A DNA stretch of 64,000 nt from Ctenosaura bakeri (GCA_948474755.1 CAOLHI010000023.1:434001-498000), one strand, 5' to 3'. Positions 11,173 through 22,386 are shown, counted from the stretch's first letter. The notes: generated by a model not told the origin, from the sequence alone. A program made the numbers and translations.

Positions 11173-11590
11173 AGTGTGTGCACATGTGCCTTCAAGTTGC
11201 CTGTTGAGTAATGATGACCCCATGAATTTCAGAGGTTTTTCTTAAGGCAAAGAATACTCACAGGTAGTTTTACCAATCCCTTCCTCTGAAATATAGGGCC
11301 TTTCCACACTACTCTGTTATAGTGTTATTATTCCACTTTCAACCTCAGGCGGAATTCTGGGGTTTGTCGTTTCCTCAGGCCAAGTTGCTCTCTGGCTGAG
11401 AATTCAAAATACTCTTCCCTAACCTGCAAATCCCAAGATTCCAGAGGATGTTGAAAGTGGAATAATAGTACTATAACAGTAGTGTGGAAAGACCCATAGC
11501 CCACAGCACCTGGTATTCTTTGCAGTCTCCCATCCAAGTACTAACCAGGGATGACTCTACTTAGCTTCCAATATCAGATGAAATCTGCTG
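11173..11590 (-). mobile_element. 5S rRNA-headed SINE split by a MITE
   Basis: The right part (11499-11590) is antisense 5S rRNA: CACAGCACCTGGTATTCTTT then CTCCCATCCAAGTACTAACC. The left part (11173-11295) is the SINE body and 3' module (ATGTGCCTTCAAGTTGCCTG; ACCCCATGAATTTC). The MITE at 11296-11495 separates the two. The intact arrangement at 29712-29936 confirms the reading. Confidence 0.85.
11296..11495. mobile_element. palindromic MITE, long variant, inside a 5S SINE
   Basis: Ends GGGCCTTTCCACAC and GTGTGGAAAGACCC, flanked by ATA (11293-11295, 11496-11498). The centre carries the longer core with TTGCTCTCTGGCTGAGAATTC. Confidence 0.88.
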
Positions 11591-11759
11591 CCTTTAGGAT
11601 ATTTTGGCCTTACACCTTAGCTCTAACATGAGTGGAGAATGCAAAGTAAAGTATAGCTAGAGGGGTGGGGGGAAGTGCAGGATAGGGGTGAAGAATGAAT
11701 TTAAAAAATAGAATTCATAGGCCCAAATTCCATTTGAAGGCCATTTCTGCATTACATAT

Positions 11760-12275
11760 TCCACTGTCAAACTACTGTTACCAAGAGGAAATTCTTTCTA
11801 ATGTTTAGGTGGAATCTCTTTTTCTCTAGGTTGAAGCCATTGATCCACATCCCAATCTCTGAAGCTGCAGAAAACAAGCTTGTTCTATTTTCTGTATGAC
11901 GTCCTTTCAAATATTTAAACATGGCTATCATGCCACCTCTTAAGCTTCTCTTCTCCAGGCTAAAAATACCCAGCTCCCTAAACTGTTTCTCATAGGACAT
12001 GGTTTCTAGGCCTTTTGTCATTTTGATTGCCCTCCTCTGGGTATTCCAGAATGTCAACATCCTTCCTGAATTGTGGTGCCCAGAACTCGACACAGTATTC
12101 CAGGTAAGGTTTAACCAAAACAGAATAGAGTGCTGCTATTACTTCCCTCAACCTAACAGTATATTCCCATTGATGCAGCTAGAATTGCATTGGCTTTTTA
12201 AACTGATGCGTCACACTGTTGGCTCATGTTCAGCTTGTGATCTACAAAGACTCCTAGATCCCTTTCAGTGTCTCA
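11760..12275 (-). mobile_element. CR1 LINE, truncated at both ends
   Basis: The minus strand encodes [20 protein letters not shown] and IAMFKYLKGRHTENRTSLFS. The 3' terminal CR1 words are missing at left, where a 20-base MITE-like stub (GGCCATTTCTGCATTA) is found instead. Confidence 0.88.
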
Positions 12276-12427
12276 CTTTTTGTAATTCTAGAATGTTGGG
12301 GACAGAAGGAAAATTTCATTTGAGAAGCCAGGATTCTTATTTGGAAAGGCAAAGACCTCATCTTTTCCCCTCTCCATAGCTATAGCCATGCTCTGGATAC
12401 AGAGGTTTTAGTTAGAAATAAACATAT

Positions 12428-12672
12428 AGCCCTGGTGGCACAGTGGTTAAATGCCAGTAGGTACTGCAGCCACAAGGTTGTGAGTTCGATTCTGCCGGGC
12501 TCCAAGGTTGACTCAGCCTTCCATCCTTCCGCAGGTCAGTAAAATGAGTACCCAGCTTGTTGGGGGCATGTATAGAAAAATGTATCGAAATACATGCTAT
12601 TTGTAAGTTGTTCACCGCCTTGATCCATATGGAGAGGCGGGATACAAATAAATAATAAATAAAAAATAAAAT
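12428..12672 (+). mobile_element. Sauria-type tRNA SINE
   Basis: The head AGCCCTGGTGGCACAGTGGT holds box A and GTTCGATTC matches box B. The body follows (GGTCAGTAAAATGAGTACCC), with the L2-like tail CCGCCTTGATCCATATGGAG and an AAATAAATAAT tract. Confidence 0.93.
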
Positions 12673-13320
12673 ATATGTGTATTGCCAAGTTGGCTTAAAC
12701 AAAGAAGTGCTTTTGAAAATGGCAATTCAAAAGCTGCTCTTAAAGTTAAATTACAAAAGGCAAACTTTCAGAATGTTTGAAAGGCCAGTAAAATTACATT
12801 TTATCTCAGATGGATTGAGAGAAAGAGAGAGAGAGAGACAGAGAGACCCAAGAAATGTAAACTACCAAAATCCTAAAACCAGACAGTTGATCTTCTCCAA
12901 GAAATCAAACCAGATTTTCTCACACAGGCAAGAGTTCCGAGTAATAGAATAACCTTCTGTTGTTCCCCTTTGGGCCTTCTTGAGAATACAGACACCCACA
13001 TCAAGAGAAACACAAACCTCAGAGTTAAAAGTTAAGGCCCAGAGAAGGTGAGTGAGGGAAAAATAGAAGTAAATTAACTGATGTACAAAGGCCTTCTTCA
13101 GGGAAATGGAAACTCATTCTGCTGTAGGGCAAGACCCAAGGTCTTCAACGTGATGAGAATTTTCGGTCAGAATTCACTTCCCTTGTGTGAGGGTCTATGA
13201 ACACAGGTTTTATGGCACAGATTTGGACTTTAAGAATAAAGAATGTGTTTTGTCAATGTGACTTATGTTATTTAGGGACTTTAAGCTTTATATATGTTAC
13301 CTTGGGACTTTAAGGGTTAT
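12673..13320. other. no recognised gene; short GA tract
   Basis: A GA-rich microsatellite lies at about 12816-12846. Otherwise the sequence looks unique. Confidence 0.5.
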
Positions 13321-13322
13321 TT

Positions 13323-13503
13323 TTGTTGTGTGCGTTCCAGTCATCTCCTACTTATGGTGACCCTAAGGTGAACCTATCATGGATTTTTCTGGGGCTGAGA
13401 GTGTGCCATGCGCCCAAGGTCACCCAGTGGGTTTCCACGGTCAAGATGGAAATCAAAACCTGGTCTCCAGCATCCAGCACTCAAACTACTACAACATGCT
13501 GGG
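13323..13503 (-). mobile_element. tRNA SINE with MIR-like layout, copy 1
   Basis: On plus the element appears reversed: 3' module TTATGGTGACCCTAAGGTGA, then GCCCAAGGTCACCCAGTGGG, then an antisense tRNA-like head. The 3' module is shared with the 5S SINEs. Confidence 0.75.
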
Positions 13504-13559
13504 TCTTTAAGAGCTATTTAGGGACTATTCAAAAGGCTGGGGAGCAAGGATGACATTGG

Positions 13560-14510
13560 CTATGCTGTTGTTGTTGACCGCTGTCAAGTTGACTTTGACC
13601 CAATGAAGGAAGGACCTCTATGTCACCCTATCCTCAACTGCCTGACTCAGGTCTTGCAGATTCAGGGATGTGTCTTCCTTGATTGAGTCTATCCATCTGT
13701 AATGCAGTCCCCCTCTTGTCCTACTGCCTTCTGCCTTACCAAGCAATGGTGTCTTTCCAAGTGAGTCATATTGTCTCATGACATGTCCAAAGTCCAGTCC
13801 TCCCTCCACATTTGTGGGTTTGACCTTCGCAAGTTTGATTATTGACACGACACACACACATGTGCCTCCCCTCCTATTCTCCTCCTCCTGTTTCTTTGCC
13901 TTTTACTGGGCATGGAAAAGGAAGGCAAGCACACCTAGGCCAAAAGGCAAGGGAACTGGGGGAAAGGAGGCACATGCGTTCCTTCCTCTCCTCTCTGGAG
14001 CTCCCTCTCATTCTCTTGCCTCTGGCCCCAGTTCTGAGAACTTGTGCTAAAGCAAAAGGCAAGGGAATGGGGTGGGGGAAGGCATACACACGCCTTCCTT
14101 CTATGCAGAGCTCTCCCACCATTCCCTTGCCTCTGGCCCTGGCCCTGAGAATTTGTACCGAGGCAAAAGATAAAGGAAGGGGGAGGGAATGCATACACGT
14201 GCCTTCCATCTCCTCTCCAGAGCTCCCCCTTTCATTCCCTTAGCTCTGACCCTTGTGCTGAGAAGGAAGGCTTGCATGCCAGGGCAAAAGGCAAGGGAAT
14301 GTGAGAGGGGAGCCCCAGAAGTGAATGGGAGAGGGTGTTTGCAGTTTTCCCACTTTTGCAAGGGTTCTGCAAGCCAAATCCTTGCAAAAGTGGAGGGCCA
14401 CTGTACGACAGTCTCAAGTCATCTTGGCATCTAGGGAGAGTTCAGGCTTGATTTGCTCCAGGACCCATTGGTTTGTCTTTTCTTTAGCAGTCCATGGTAT
14501 TGAAGGTTAA
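13560..14510 (-). mobile_element. RTE/BovB LINE remnant split by a Tigger-like element
   Basis: The minus strand reads LGKTPLLGKAEGSRTRGG and HYRWIDSIKEDTSLNLQDLS, the C-terminal signature of RTE/BovB reverse transcriptase. The match resumes at 14406-14510 after the Tigger-like insert and parallels the uninterrupted copy at 28185-28395. Confidence 0.8.
13795..14403 (+). mobile_element. pogo/Tigger-like element, copy 2
   Basis: Starts CAGTCCTCCCTCCACATTTG and ends AAAAGTGGAGGGCCACTG followed by TA (14404-14405). The left flank is TC, which the empty RTE copy at 28 kb suggests was TA. The middle has four GC-rich 90-100-bp quasi-repeats (CTCTGGCCC..GAGAA). Confidence 0.8.
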
Positions 14511-15591
14511 GTAAAGGTTAACTGACTGTCAGCCTTGGAAAACTGAGGAGGTTTCTTTATCTCTAATGCAGGGATGGTGAAGACAGTGGTAAGGTGAGAT
14601 TCTCTCTCTTGTTATCTTAACCTTAATCTTTCTCAAGTGTCTCTTTGGCAATGAAATGTAATTCAATTTGAGCATTAAACCTAACCCCAACAATGTTCCT
14701 GTTTGGAGTAGAAGCTGTACCTAGCAAAACAAGAAGCTACCCATGAAAAAAAGGGGGTTCCCAGGGGTGTAGCTATGGCAGGGGGAGGGGATGGGGGCAT
14801 TGACTTCCTATTAAGAATTCTGCTTCCCTTGGAACTTTTATTTAGTCCCCCAAATTCTAATATTGCAGTGACTTAAAATTTCAGTTGAACTTTTAAATAG
14901 GCAGTTCAGGCATCCAAAGAAAAGGGAAGGCAATATTACCAAGGGAATGTAAACACCGCAAATAGAAGAGTTCTAGGTGCAAGTAATTTTCAAAATGCCT
15001 CACTCTCTGCAAAGCTAGAAATTTGGGAACCAAAAGAAAATTTCATTGGGGGGGTGCAGAATTCTTCTTGGGGGGCATTTTGTCTCCCATAGCTACACCC
15101 AAGGTGACTCCACAGAGAACAAAGGAAGGACAAAAGTATCAGTGTGTTTTCTTCTTTGGAGAATGGGCATTATATACATGAAAACAACTCTCCCTAGTTA
15201 ATAAATTATACAGAACACAGAAAGCTCACAGTTGGGTATTGCTAGAGCACATCAAAGATAATTTGGGTGGAATTCTGTTGATGATTTCGGCATGTTTAAG
15301 CTCCTCTACAGAAGTGGATGGACAATTTTTGAAGACCAGCCTCATTGAGCTTTTATGACTGTAGCCCTTTTCCTCAGATTTCAACAGGTAACATGGATAA
15401 CATCTAACAAAAGCTTATGCCAAATAAAACTTGGCATCTATTAACATGATCCAAGATTCTTTTCTTTTTTTGTTGCAAGAGACACACACATCTAACTCTT
15501 TAGGTTTTTTTTTTTTACATTACAAATGTATACCAAGTTTATATTGATTTCATGATTATGGATTAAGCAGGAAGAGAGAGCTGTTACCCCA
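14511..15591. other. no recognised gene
   Basis: AT-rich, unique-looking sequence with simple poly-T and poly-G runs; no clear TE boundary. Confidence 0.5.
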
Positions 15592-16475
15592 AAGCGTGGG
15601 TGACTCAGGGATCGACCCATGATGCCAGTCCTCTATGCAAACATGGGGAATATTAGCTCAAATTAGGAGGCCTATAAGAGGGGTTACCCCTCTCTCACAG
15701 ACCTAGCAAAATCTTTCCACTAATGTTTACAGAGCCTTCACAGGGAAGAACCAGCCAGAGATCCAAAAGTAAGTTGAAATGTATTGTACTGGAGGAATTG
15801 ATTACATGCACAAAAGATCCAAACAGTCTTGCACTCACACAAGGCTAACTGAAAGAAAAAGAGAGGAAAGGTTCTGGATAGCAAGATCCAGGACATAAAG
15901 GGTAATATTTACTGGTTTTGGAGAGCAGTGATGTGGCTTAGGCCATTTCCACCCTACACTGTTATAATGCTATTATCCTGCTTTCAACATCCTGTGGAAT
16001 TCTCGGGTTTCTAGTTTACTGAGGCCAAAGAGCTCCCAGCTGAGCAATCTAAATGTCCCGCCCTAAACTGCAAACCCCGGGATTCCATAGGATGCTGAAA
16101 ATGGAATAATAATACTATAGCAACGTAGTGCAGAATTGCCTTAGACTTGTGTCTAAGGACAGTACACAATTGGGAACTGGAGTGACAACGTGGCACCCGG
16201 CAACCAGTGTACTGAGTCTGAACCAGCCAAAACCCAAGGTTTTTATATCCAATTTCTGTCTGGAGGCCATGGGTGTGAATAGCTCTCTGGCCGAAAAGAT
16301 AACAGAGGTTGCAGGTTGCCAATGAGATCTATAATAGATTAATGATCTTAACGTTAGGTCATAAAGGACTAGTGGACATTGTGATAGCTCTGTAATAGTG
16401 GGACAGGTGTGATGACAACGGAGAGATTTACAGGTCAGTGGGAAGAGGAGTTGAAACAATCAGTGGTTCGGTGGG
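15592..16475 (-). mobile_element. LTR-like family B, copy 3, with MITE insert
   Basis: Begins TGTTACCCCAAAGCGTGGG and shares the CACACAAGGCTAACTGAAAG landmark with the 7.4-8.6 kb copies. On minus, GGATATAAAAACC (near 16232) looks like a TATA box. A MITE sits inside at 15941-16140. The right end is approximate. Confidence 0.6.
15941..16140. mobile_element. palindromic MITE, long variant
   Basis: Starts GGCCATTTCCACCC, ends GCAGAATTGCC, flanked by TTA (15938-15940, 16141-16143). It carries the long core with AGCTCCCAGCTGAGCAATC. Confidence 0.88.
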
Positions 16476-16980
16476 AACATCCCAGTTGCTGTTGTCCAAA
16501 AGGCTAGCTTAAACCTATTATCTCTGGAGTTACCTGGTGATTTCCTGACTATGACCTGCTATACTTAGAGAGGATTTCTGACCTAGTTTGCAGCACACAT
16601 TTGGCCAATTTCAGTCACATCAGGGTACATTTTCAATTAAAGCTAATAGATGTATCTTGCCAATTAAATCATATTTCACCAATTAAAACCATATCAAAGT
16701 GTGGGGGTATACAGCCTAGCAACAAAGGGAGATGATTTTCACTTCTGAAAATGTCACCAATAGTCTTTATTTGCTTAATCATACACCTAGGATTCTCTGT
16801 GGACAGGGAATTAAAGGGGATGCTCCTATATTCCACCAGTTTGACATCTCCAGTGTGGATATACTCTGACTGGTGAATTTTAGGGATGAAAAGAGCATTG
16901 ATAATACTTGAAAAATCATTGAAAAATAGGTTTCTTGACAAGGAGAATCCTAGACCAATGAGAATCTTTGCAGTTCAAGA
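16476..16980. other. no recognised feature
   Basis: AT-rich, unique-looking sequence. Confidence 0.45.
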
Positions 16981-17300
16981 TTTACCCTGCAAAAAAATTT
17001 GTACTTGTTTTGCACAAAAAACAGCATTTTCTGCATAGAAAACAGCATATTCTGTGCAAGTAATATTCTTTTCTAGCAGAAATCTTGCTTTCTGCAAAAA
17101 GGGCACAGTTTATTTTTGCAAAGAGTGAGTCCTCAACATCAGCATTTTCAGCGGTGGAAACAGCATGCTGTTTCTGTGCAGTAATATTATTTTCTGTTTC
17201 GTGCACAGAAAAGTCTGTTTTCTGTGCAAAGTTTGCACAAAGCAGCTACAAAGTTTTCAAAACACTTTCTCTCAGCCAGAAGAAATTTGCTTAAAATCAC
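16981..17300. repeat. TTTTCTGTGCA-rich dispersed repeat, copy 1
   Basis: Many irregularly spaced copies of AACAGCATTTTCTG, TTTCTGTGCA and TGCACAGAAAA, in both orientations. A second block of the same type lies at 57.1-57.4 kb. The class is unknown. Confidence 0.5.
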
Positions 17301-17603
17301 TCATTGCTTCCTTTGAGAATGAAATTAGTGGAGAAATACACCTTTAGTGCATAATGAGTCCTGACAGCTATGGAAGGGATGAACTGACTAGGTCTGACTT
17401 TTACAGGGGCAAAGTAAAACATCTCAGGGATGTGTGTGCGGCCCTTTTCGCAGTGCCGGCGCTCGCGCGACAGAGGAGGGCGGCTCGCGCAAGAAGCCTT
17501 CTCCGGGAGGCTGCCGCTTCCCCCTCCTTCCTTCCGCAGGTGAAGGAACGAGCGGGGAAGCGGCAGCCTCCTGGAGGCGGTGGCGGCTCGCGCATCCGTC
17601 CAT

Positions 17604-17745
17604 CCCCCCCCGCGCGCGAGAAAGGCGCTTGTCCCGTCCACCCCCCCACGCGCGTGAGAAAGGCGCTTGTCCCGTCCATCCCCCTCCGCGCACGCAAGAA
17701 AGGCACTTGTCGCGTCCACCCCCCCACGCGCGTGCGAAGCAGGAA
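17604..17745 (+). repeat. ~39-bp GC-rich tandem repeats
   Basis: About 3.5 units, each with GAGAAAGGCGCTTGTCCCGT or a close variant followed by a C-run and CGCGCG words. Confidence 0.85.
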
Positions 17746-17889
17746 GTGTCGCGTCCGTCGCGCTAGTGCCCCACCCCACCCCTTTCTTCCGCAGGGGCGG
17801 AGGGAAAGAAGTGCAACCCAGCCGGCTCCCCGATGCTCCGCACGAGAGGTAAGTGTGCGCGGGCGCCGGGAGTGTTGCACGAGCACGGT

Positions 17890-17913
17890 GATTTTCGCTT
17901 CGAAGCGAAAATC
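17890..17913. repeat. 24-bp perfect palindrome
   Basis: GATTTTCGCTTC and its exact inverse with no spacer, inside the CpG-rich element. Confidence 0.95.
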
Positions 17914-18049
17914 AAAAAACCCGTGCTCGCGCCACTTCAGCCCCGTGAGCCCGGAGGAAGTGGGAGTGCGTCGTGCGGAGCGACGCTCCCACTCTGGCGA
18001 GGCTCACGGGGCTGTCACGCGAGAAAAGGCCCGTGCGAAAAGGGCCTGC

Positions 18050-18871
18050 GTGTGTGTGTAGGGTTGATGTGCAGGAAAGCTTGTAAAATTCCATTTAAAA
18101 AAGAAACTTGTCACCTCATTCATTACAAACCCTTCCCCATGACCTTGAAGCATTGCCATTAGTGTTCTTAAATGTAACATTACTCATTGGGTTTTTTTTG
18201 TAACTTTAAAGGCGTAAAATTCGAATAAAAAAGAGAGAAAACTTCAAAATGCCCCAAGAAAGCAGCTATTTATCTCCCCCTCCTCCCAGTAATGAGAAGA
18301 GGCAGTGCTTAAATCGTACTCATTAAGGAGGTTAACAGCGTTACCAGTCATGAAATTATTGTGGAGAAGCTTCAAGCCAAGAACCTCTCAAGCATCAGCT
18401 GAAATAACCTCCGTGCTAAAAATGCATTAAGCAAAGAGCGTACTGAGCAGTTTTTGGTGTCTCTGTTTTGTTTTTTGCAAATGGAACACAGTCTTCTTTG
18501 GGCCAAAGTATGTAATCCTCATTATGTAACACGGGCTATAAATATACAACAGCCATCAAAAGTGAGCATGCAGTATTGTTTCAAAAGGGCCAGGGCATTT
18601 GGTTGTTCCAAATGCAGCGGCACTTGGGCAAGACACATTATATAAAATTATTTACAAAATGCAAACAGAAACTGGATTAAGTAATGATAAGGGGATTTCA
18701 AAGCTCCTAGTCAATGGGGCTAGGGAGGACAGAAATAGAAAAAGGAAGAAAGAAATGGTACAAGCTCTCTAAGTATGTTTTGCATAATCTAAAGTTCATT
18801 TGTGCCACCAGTTCCTTCCTGGGGGTATCTCACACATGCAAAGGACACTGATATACGCAATAAGTCATAAA
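18050..18871. other. unique-looking intronic block
   Basis: No TE landmark was seen. The sequence is AT-rich without simple repeats and could include conserved non-coding DNA, but I cannot test this. Confidence 0.45.
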
Positions 18872-18873
18872 TA

Positions 18874-19355
18874 CAGTCACCCCTCCACTTTTGTGAGCTT
18901 CACTTTCACAGATTTGATTATTCGCGAGTTTCTCCAACCCCTGTCCCCCCAACTCAAAAGCAGTTCTTTGAGAGGTACCTTCCCCCTTGGGGGTCTCTGA
19001 TCAGGCTGCACAACCCCTTAAAATCTTACCTCTGGTTTTCCTCCTCCAACAGCTGCTGCCGGGCCAGTTAAGGAGGGCTCACAGCCTGATTTCTCAGCAC
19101 CACAAACTCTCTCCCATTGCCCCTTCATACCCAAGGGAGGAGATGGATTTGAGAAAGGAAGTACAAGGCCACCATGCCAATTCACCTCCTCTCCCTCCTC
19201 TTTCCCTTAGCTGGTTTGGACCCTGGGTGCCTATTTTCCCCATGATGCCTTAGCCTCCTTCCAACAGACATACCCACCTATTTTGACATTTGTGATTTTT
19301 CCACTTTTGCAAGGGTCCTTCACCTCTAACCCTAGCAAATGTGGAGGTCCAACTG
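18874..19355 (+). mobile_element. pogo/Tigger-like element, copy 3 (uninterrupted)
   Basis: The cleanest copy: CAGTCACCCCTCCACTTTTG at left, AATGTGGAGGTCCAACTG at right, TA duplications at 18872-18873 and 19356-19357. The GATTTGATTATTCGCGAG segment resembles Tigger family ends. Length 482 bp, no transposase. Confidence 0.88.
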
Positions 19356-19357
19356 TA

Positions 19358-20025
19358 AATCAATGTTCCCTGGGGCTATTCCTTTCATGTTCCATCTGTG
19401 GGTTGCACCTAGAGTTGCCAGTTCAGGGCTGTCCCAAGCCCTGAGGTTTCCAGGCCAAAACCTGAAACCTAAGGATGGTCCCTGGCAATGTCATGAAAAG
19501 TTGTGTACAGGCTTCCCTCACTTATCTGACAGGTTAGGGACCAGAGCACTATCAGAAAACAGAATTGGCTGAAAAGCAGAACTTATCTACTGCACTGCAG
19601 GGAGCATGAAGGACCTACGGAGACACACTTGGGACTGACCGTAAGCACACTGCTTGCAATGTCTATCAGATGGCTTAGCACATTTCCCCCCCTCTCAGCT
19701 TGCTTTGCAAGCAGTGCGCATGTGTGAGTAGCTGCAAGTGAACCTCCATAGGCAAGAAGAACTGATGAAAGGCAGAAGCTTTGTCAAATGAATGGAACTT
19801 GTCCTTAATTTGGAACTGTCAACAGAGTGAGTCGTCAGATAACGAGGAGTCAAAAGGTGAGGGCTTCCTGTATTCAGTACCAATCACAGTTGCTCACAAC
19901 TTTTAAACACTCAAGACACATGCAGAGAAAGAGAGATTTTCCCAAAATCCTACATTAGAATTACATAGCATAAGTCTCTGTGTGAAGAATTATGTGTTAA
20001 GTGTGCTGCTCAGCCTTGGTACTTG
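19358..20025. other. no recognised gene
   Basis: Unique-looking mixed sequence. Confidence 0.45.
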
Positions 20026-20210
20026 AATGACAACATTGCATTCCTGCACCAAAACACCAAATGAGCAACTGAATACACAACCAATCGCACATGTGCTTCA
20101 ATGCAAGTCTATGTGTCTCTGTGTGCAACACACATCCGTGCACTACATATGCAACTCAGCTTCTGCAAACTTGCAGTGAATGTGACTGTCCAACTGTTTC
20201 CATTAGGGGA
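20026..20210. repeat. TGCAT/GCATTG-rich dispersed repeat
   Basis: TTGCATTCCTGCACC and further ATGCAA/TGCAAC words resemble the block at 2.5 kb. Confidence 0.35.
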
Positions 20211-20849
20211 ATTCACACATCCATAAGACATTCGCAGGATCTTGGCTGCAGTGTTTTTCTGCAAATCATCTCCCACCCTGAAAAGGGATGCTATTTCTGC
20301 TCTTGTAAAGGGATGAAAGCTCTTGTCTCAGTTGACAATTTTTTGATGGGGCATCTCAGAATGTGTTGAAATGTGTTGAGACACTCTTTCTCATTAAGGA
20401 CACAAAAATGTTCAAATACTCTTTATATTCCTACACAATGCTGACAGCAGAAGCATTGCTCAGGTCACCACTACCATAGTTTTTTTTTTTTTTTCCTCAG
20501 AGGACTTTAAGAATAGTGGACATGTGTCCTAATTTACAAGGACAGTCCTCTTTTTTTAAAAAGTGTTTATTACAAAATAACAAAAGTGAAAATGAAAGGA
20601 AAAAATGCTTACATTTCTATTTCTCTCTAAATTTCTTATATACAGTATCACTTATATACAATATGTTATAAATCATACTGGTTATATATTTTTGGATATA
20701 TATATATATATCATTATACTGACTGTTATTAATTATACCCATAATTAACATTTTCTAAATGTAATATTAGTAATTATAATTTGGCAGTCTGTATGTATTA
20801 CCTACGCACTACAATTGGCTAGGATTGAAGCTAGGATTTTTATACCCTA
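20211..20849. other. AT-rich region, possible L1-type tail
   Basis: A TTTATTACAAAATAACAAAA stretch near 20565 looks like the A-rich end of an L1-type element on minus. A short TA run lies near 20700. Confidence 0.35.
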
Positions 20850-21362
20850 CTAGCGATTTACCTGGCGTTGCCCAGGATTTTATTTTCTCATAGGTAATAC
20901 TTGTTAGAAATACCTTAGGAATTACTTTACCTTACCTTAGGAATTAGATGTGGTTGAAATACACAGATTTGAGATCCTGTGTCTCTAATTCCCCAAACTG
21001 TCTTGTCTAGTATGTGTAACTTTTCCCCATATTGCCCAATCCAATCTGTATTCAGAGTTATTAACATACAGAGTTTGCGTTCCTCAGGGAATTCACAGCC
21101 CTCCTCCCTGCTGCTAGGCCTCATCTCCGTAGCAAGCAGCCTGAGCTCTCTGGCTGAGATTTCTAAGGGTCCCTCCCTGAACTGCCAACCCCAGGATTCC
21201 ATAGAATTTCACAGCCAGCCAATCATATGAGGTCTTCTCGCCTCACACAGCCAATCATATGAGGTCTTCTCGCTTCACACAGCCAATCATATGAGGTCTT
21301 TGCCTGCCTGACATAGACAAGCAGACAAACTCACTCACAAACTTTGACTTTTATATAGTAGA
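20850..21362 (-). mobile_element. non-autonomous Helitron, copy 1
   Basis: Read on minus it begins TCTACTATATAAAAGTC and ends CTAG, inserted between A (21363) and T (20849 on minus), as Helitrons do. A GC stem (CTGGGCAACGCCAGG) precedes the CTAG end. The interior has three tandem 30-bp units with AGCCAATCATATGAGG and a stretch of palindromic-MITE core. Confidence 0.88.
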
Positions 21363-21471
21363 TTTGATACCCCGAACAAGTGCACTGACAAAACTGTAAT
21401 GGCTTTCCCACAGGACTGACAAAGAGGTCCAGAATGGGCTGATTGCTTTAACTGCAGAGTGACGAAACATT

Positions 21472-21901
21472 GGCCCTTTAAGCATGCTTTTTTTTTTGCG
21501 CGAGAGCCCCTTGAGCATTGCGTGAGTGGGAGCGGCACTCTGTATGATGCACTCCCACCTGCGTGACGCTTATGAGGCTAAAGTGGAGTGCGGGCGCATT
21601 TTTTGATTTTTGGCTTTAAGTCGAAAATGTCCCGTGCTTGCGCAATGCTCACGGTGCCCTCGCGCACTTACCTCTGTGCAGTGTGTCGGCAAGGTGGCCC
21701 GGTCGCGCTTCCTTCCCCCCACGCAGCCTACAACTCCCAGACTGCGCTGCGGAAGGAAGGGGCGGGGCGCTCGTGCGATGGTCGCACTAGAAGGAAGGCA
21801 TGCGGGAGGCAAAAAGGGCTGTCGTGAGCAGCTAGTGCGAGTGGCTGCTCGCACGAGCGCTGCTCCCCGCTGCCACGACAAGGTAAAGTGCGAAAAGGGC
21901 C
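21472..21901. mobile_element. CpG-rich DNA element with GGCC-type ends, copy 2
   Basis: Starts GGCCCTTTAAGCATGC, ends GTGCGAAAAGGGCC, with an ATT target duplication (21469-21471, 21902-21904). CpG-rich like copy 1 and partly similar in reverse orientation. It contains CTACAACTCCCAGACTGC at 21728-21745, a ZNF143-like motif. Confidence 0.85.
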
Positions 21902-21904
21902 ATT

Positions 21905-22254
21905 GATGGGATTCATGACAATCTCTTTACATTGGGTCAGGTAGGGTGTATAAGGAAGATGTCCAGTAGGTATGATGGAGGGATGGTCTTTGGTTGCTTT
22001 ATCTGGACAGTTTGTCCTCCACTGTGTTCAAAAATGCAAAGAGCCTGAAGCAGCGAAGGGATCACAGCACAAACCCATCAGTGTCACGGTTTTCTGCATA
22101 ATCCTATCTGGACATTTCCCACCATCATGACCCCAAATATATCTCCAGTGACCCTGATCATGTTCTCCAGTCATTTATTAGTCCAATTTATGAAAATCGC
22201 ATGTTTCATAGAAAGGGGGGTAGGGTAAGGTAACAGGGCTTTTTAGTTTAATAA
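21905..22254. other. no recognised feature
   Basis: Unique-looking sequence between two DNA-element copies. Confidence 0.45.
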
Positions 22255-22386
22255 GGACAAATAGCTCTCTGGCTGAAAATTCTGAATGGCCCCCGCTTAA
22301 ACTACAAATCCCAGGATTCCATACAATATTGCCACAGCAATTAAAGTGGAACATAGTAGTACAGCAGTAATGTGTGAAAGGATCCA
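22255..22386. mobile_element. palindromic MITE, right half only
   Basis: Has the long-variant core (TAGCTCTCTGGCTGAAAATT) and AAATCCCAGGATTCCATA, ending GTGTGAAAGGATCC. The left arm is missing. Confidence 0.65.

Larger units (their letters stand above)
17440..18046. mobile_element. CpG-rich DNA element with GGCC..GCAC-type ends, copy 1
   Basis: The 607-bp block is far richer in CpG than its surroundings. It starts GGCCCTTTTCGCAGTG, ends GTGCGAAAAGGGCC and has a TGC target duplication (17437-17439, 18047-18049). The ends match the palindromic MITE family in layout. It includes ~39-bp tandem repeats and a 24-bp palindrome. Long open frames on both strands follow from the lack of AT-rich stops, so I do not call a protein. 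Confidence 0.85.

Noticed and set aside
13842..14361. Multiple overlapping frames of 80-133 codons
   Set aside because: They lie in GC-rich quasi-repeats inside a Tigger-like element and are open on both strands by composition.
17354..18061. 235-codon frame (and several long antisense frames) in the CpG-rich block
   Set aside because: Low-complexity Arg/Pro-rich translation, open in several frames at once, coinciding with a TIR-bounded mobile element; explained by scarcity of AT-rich stops.
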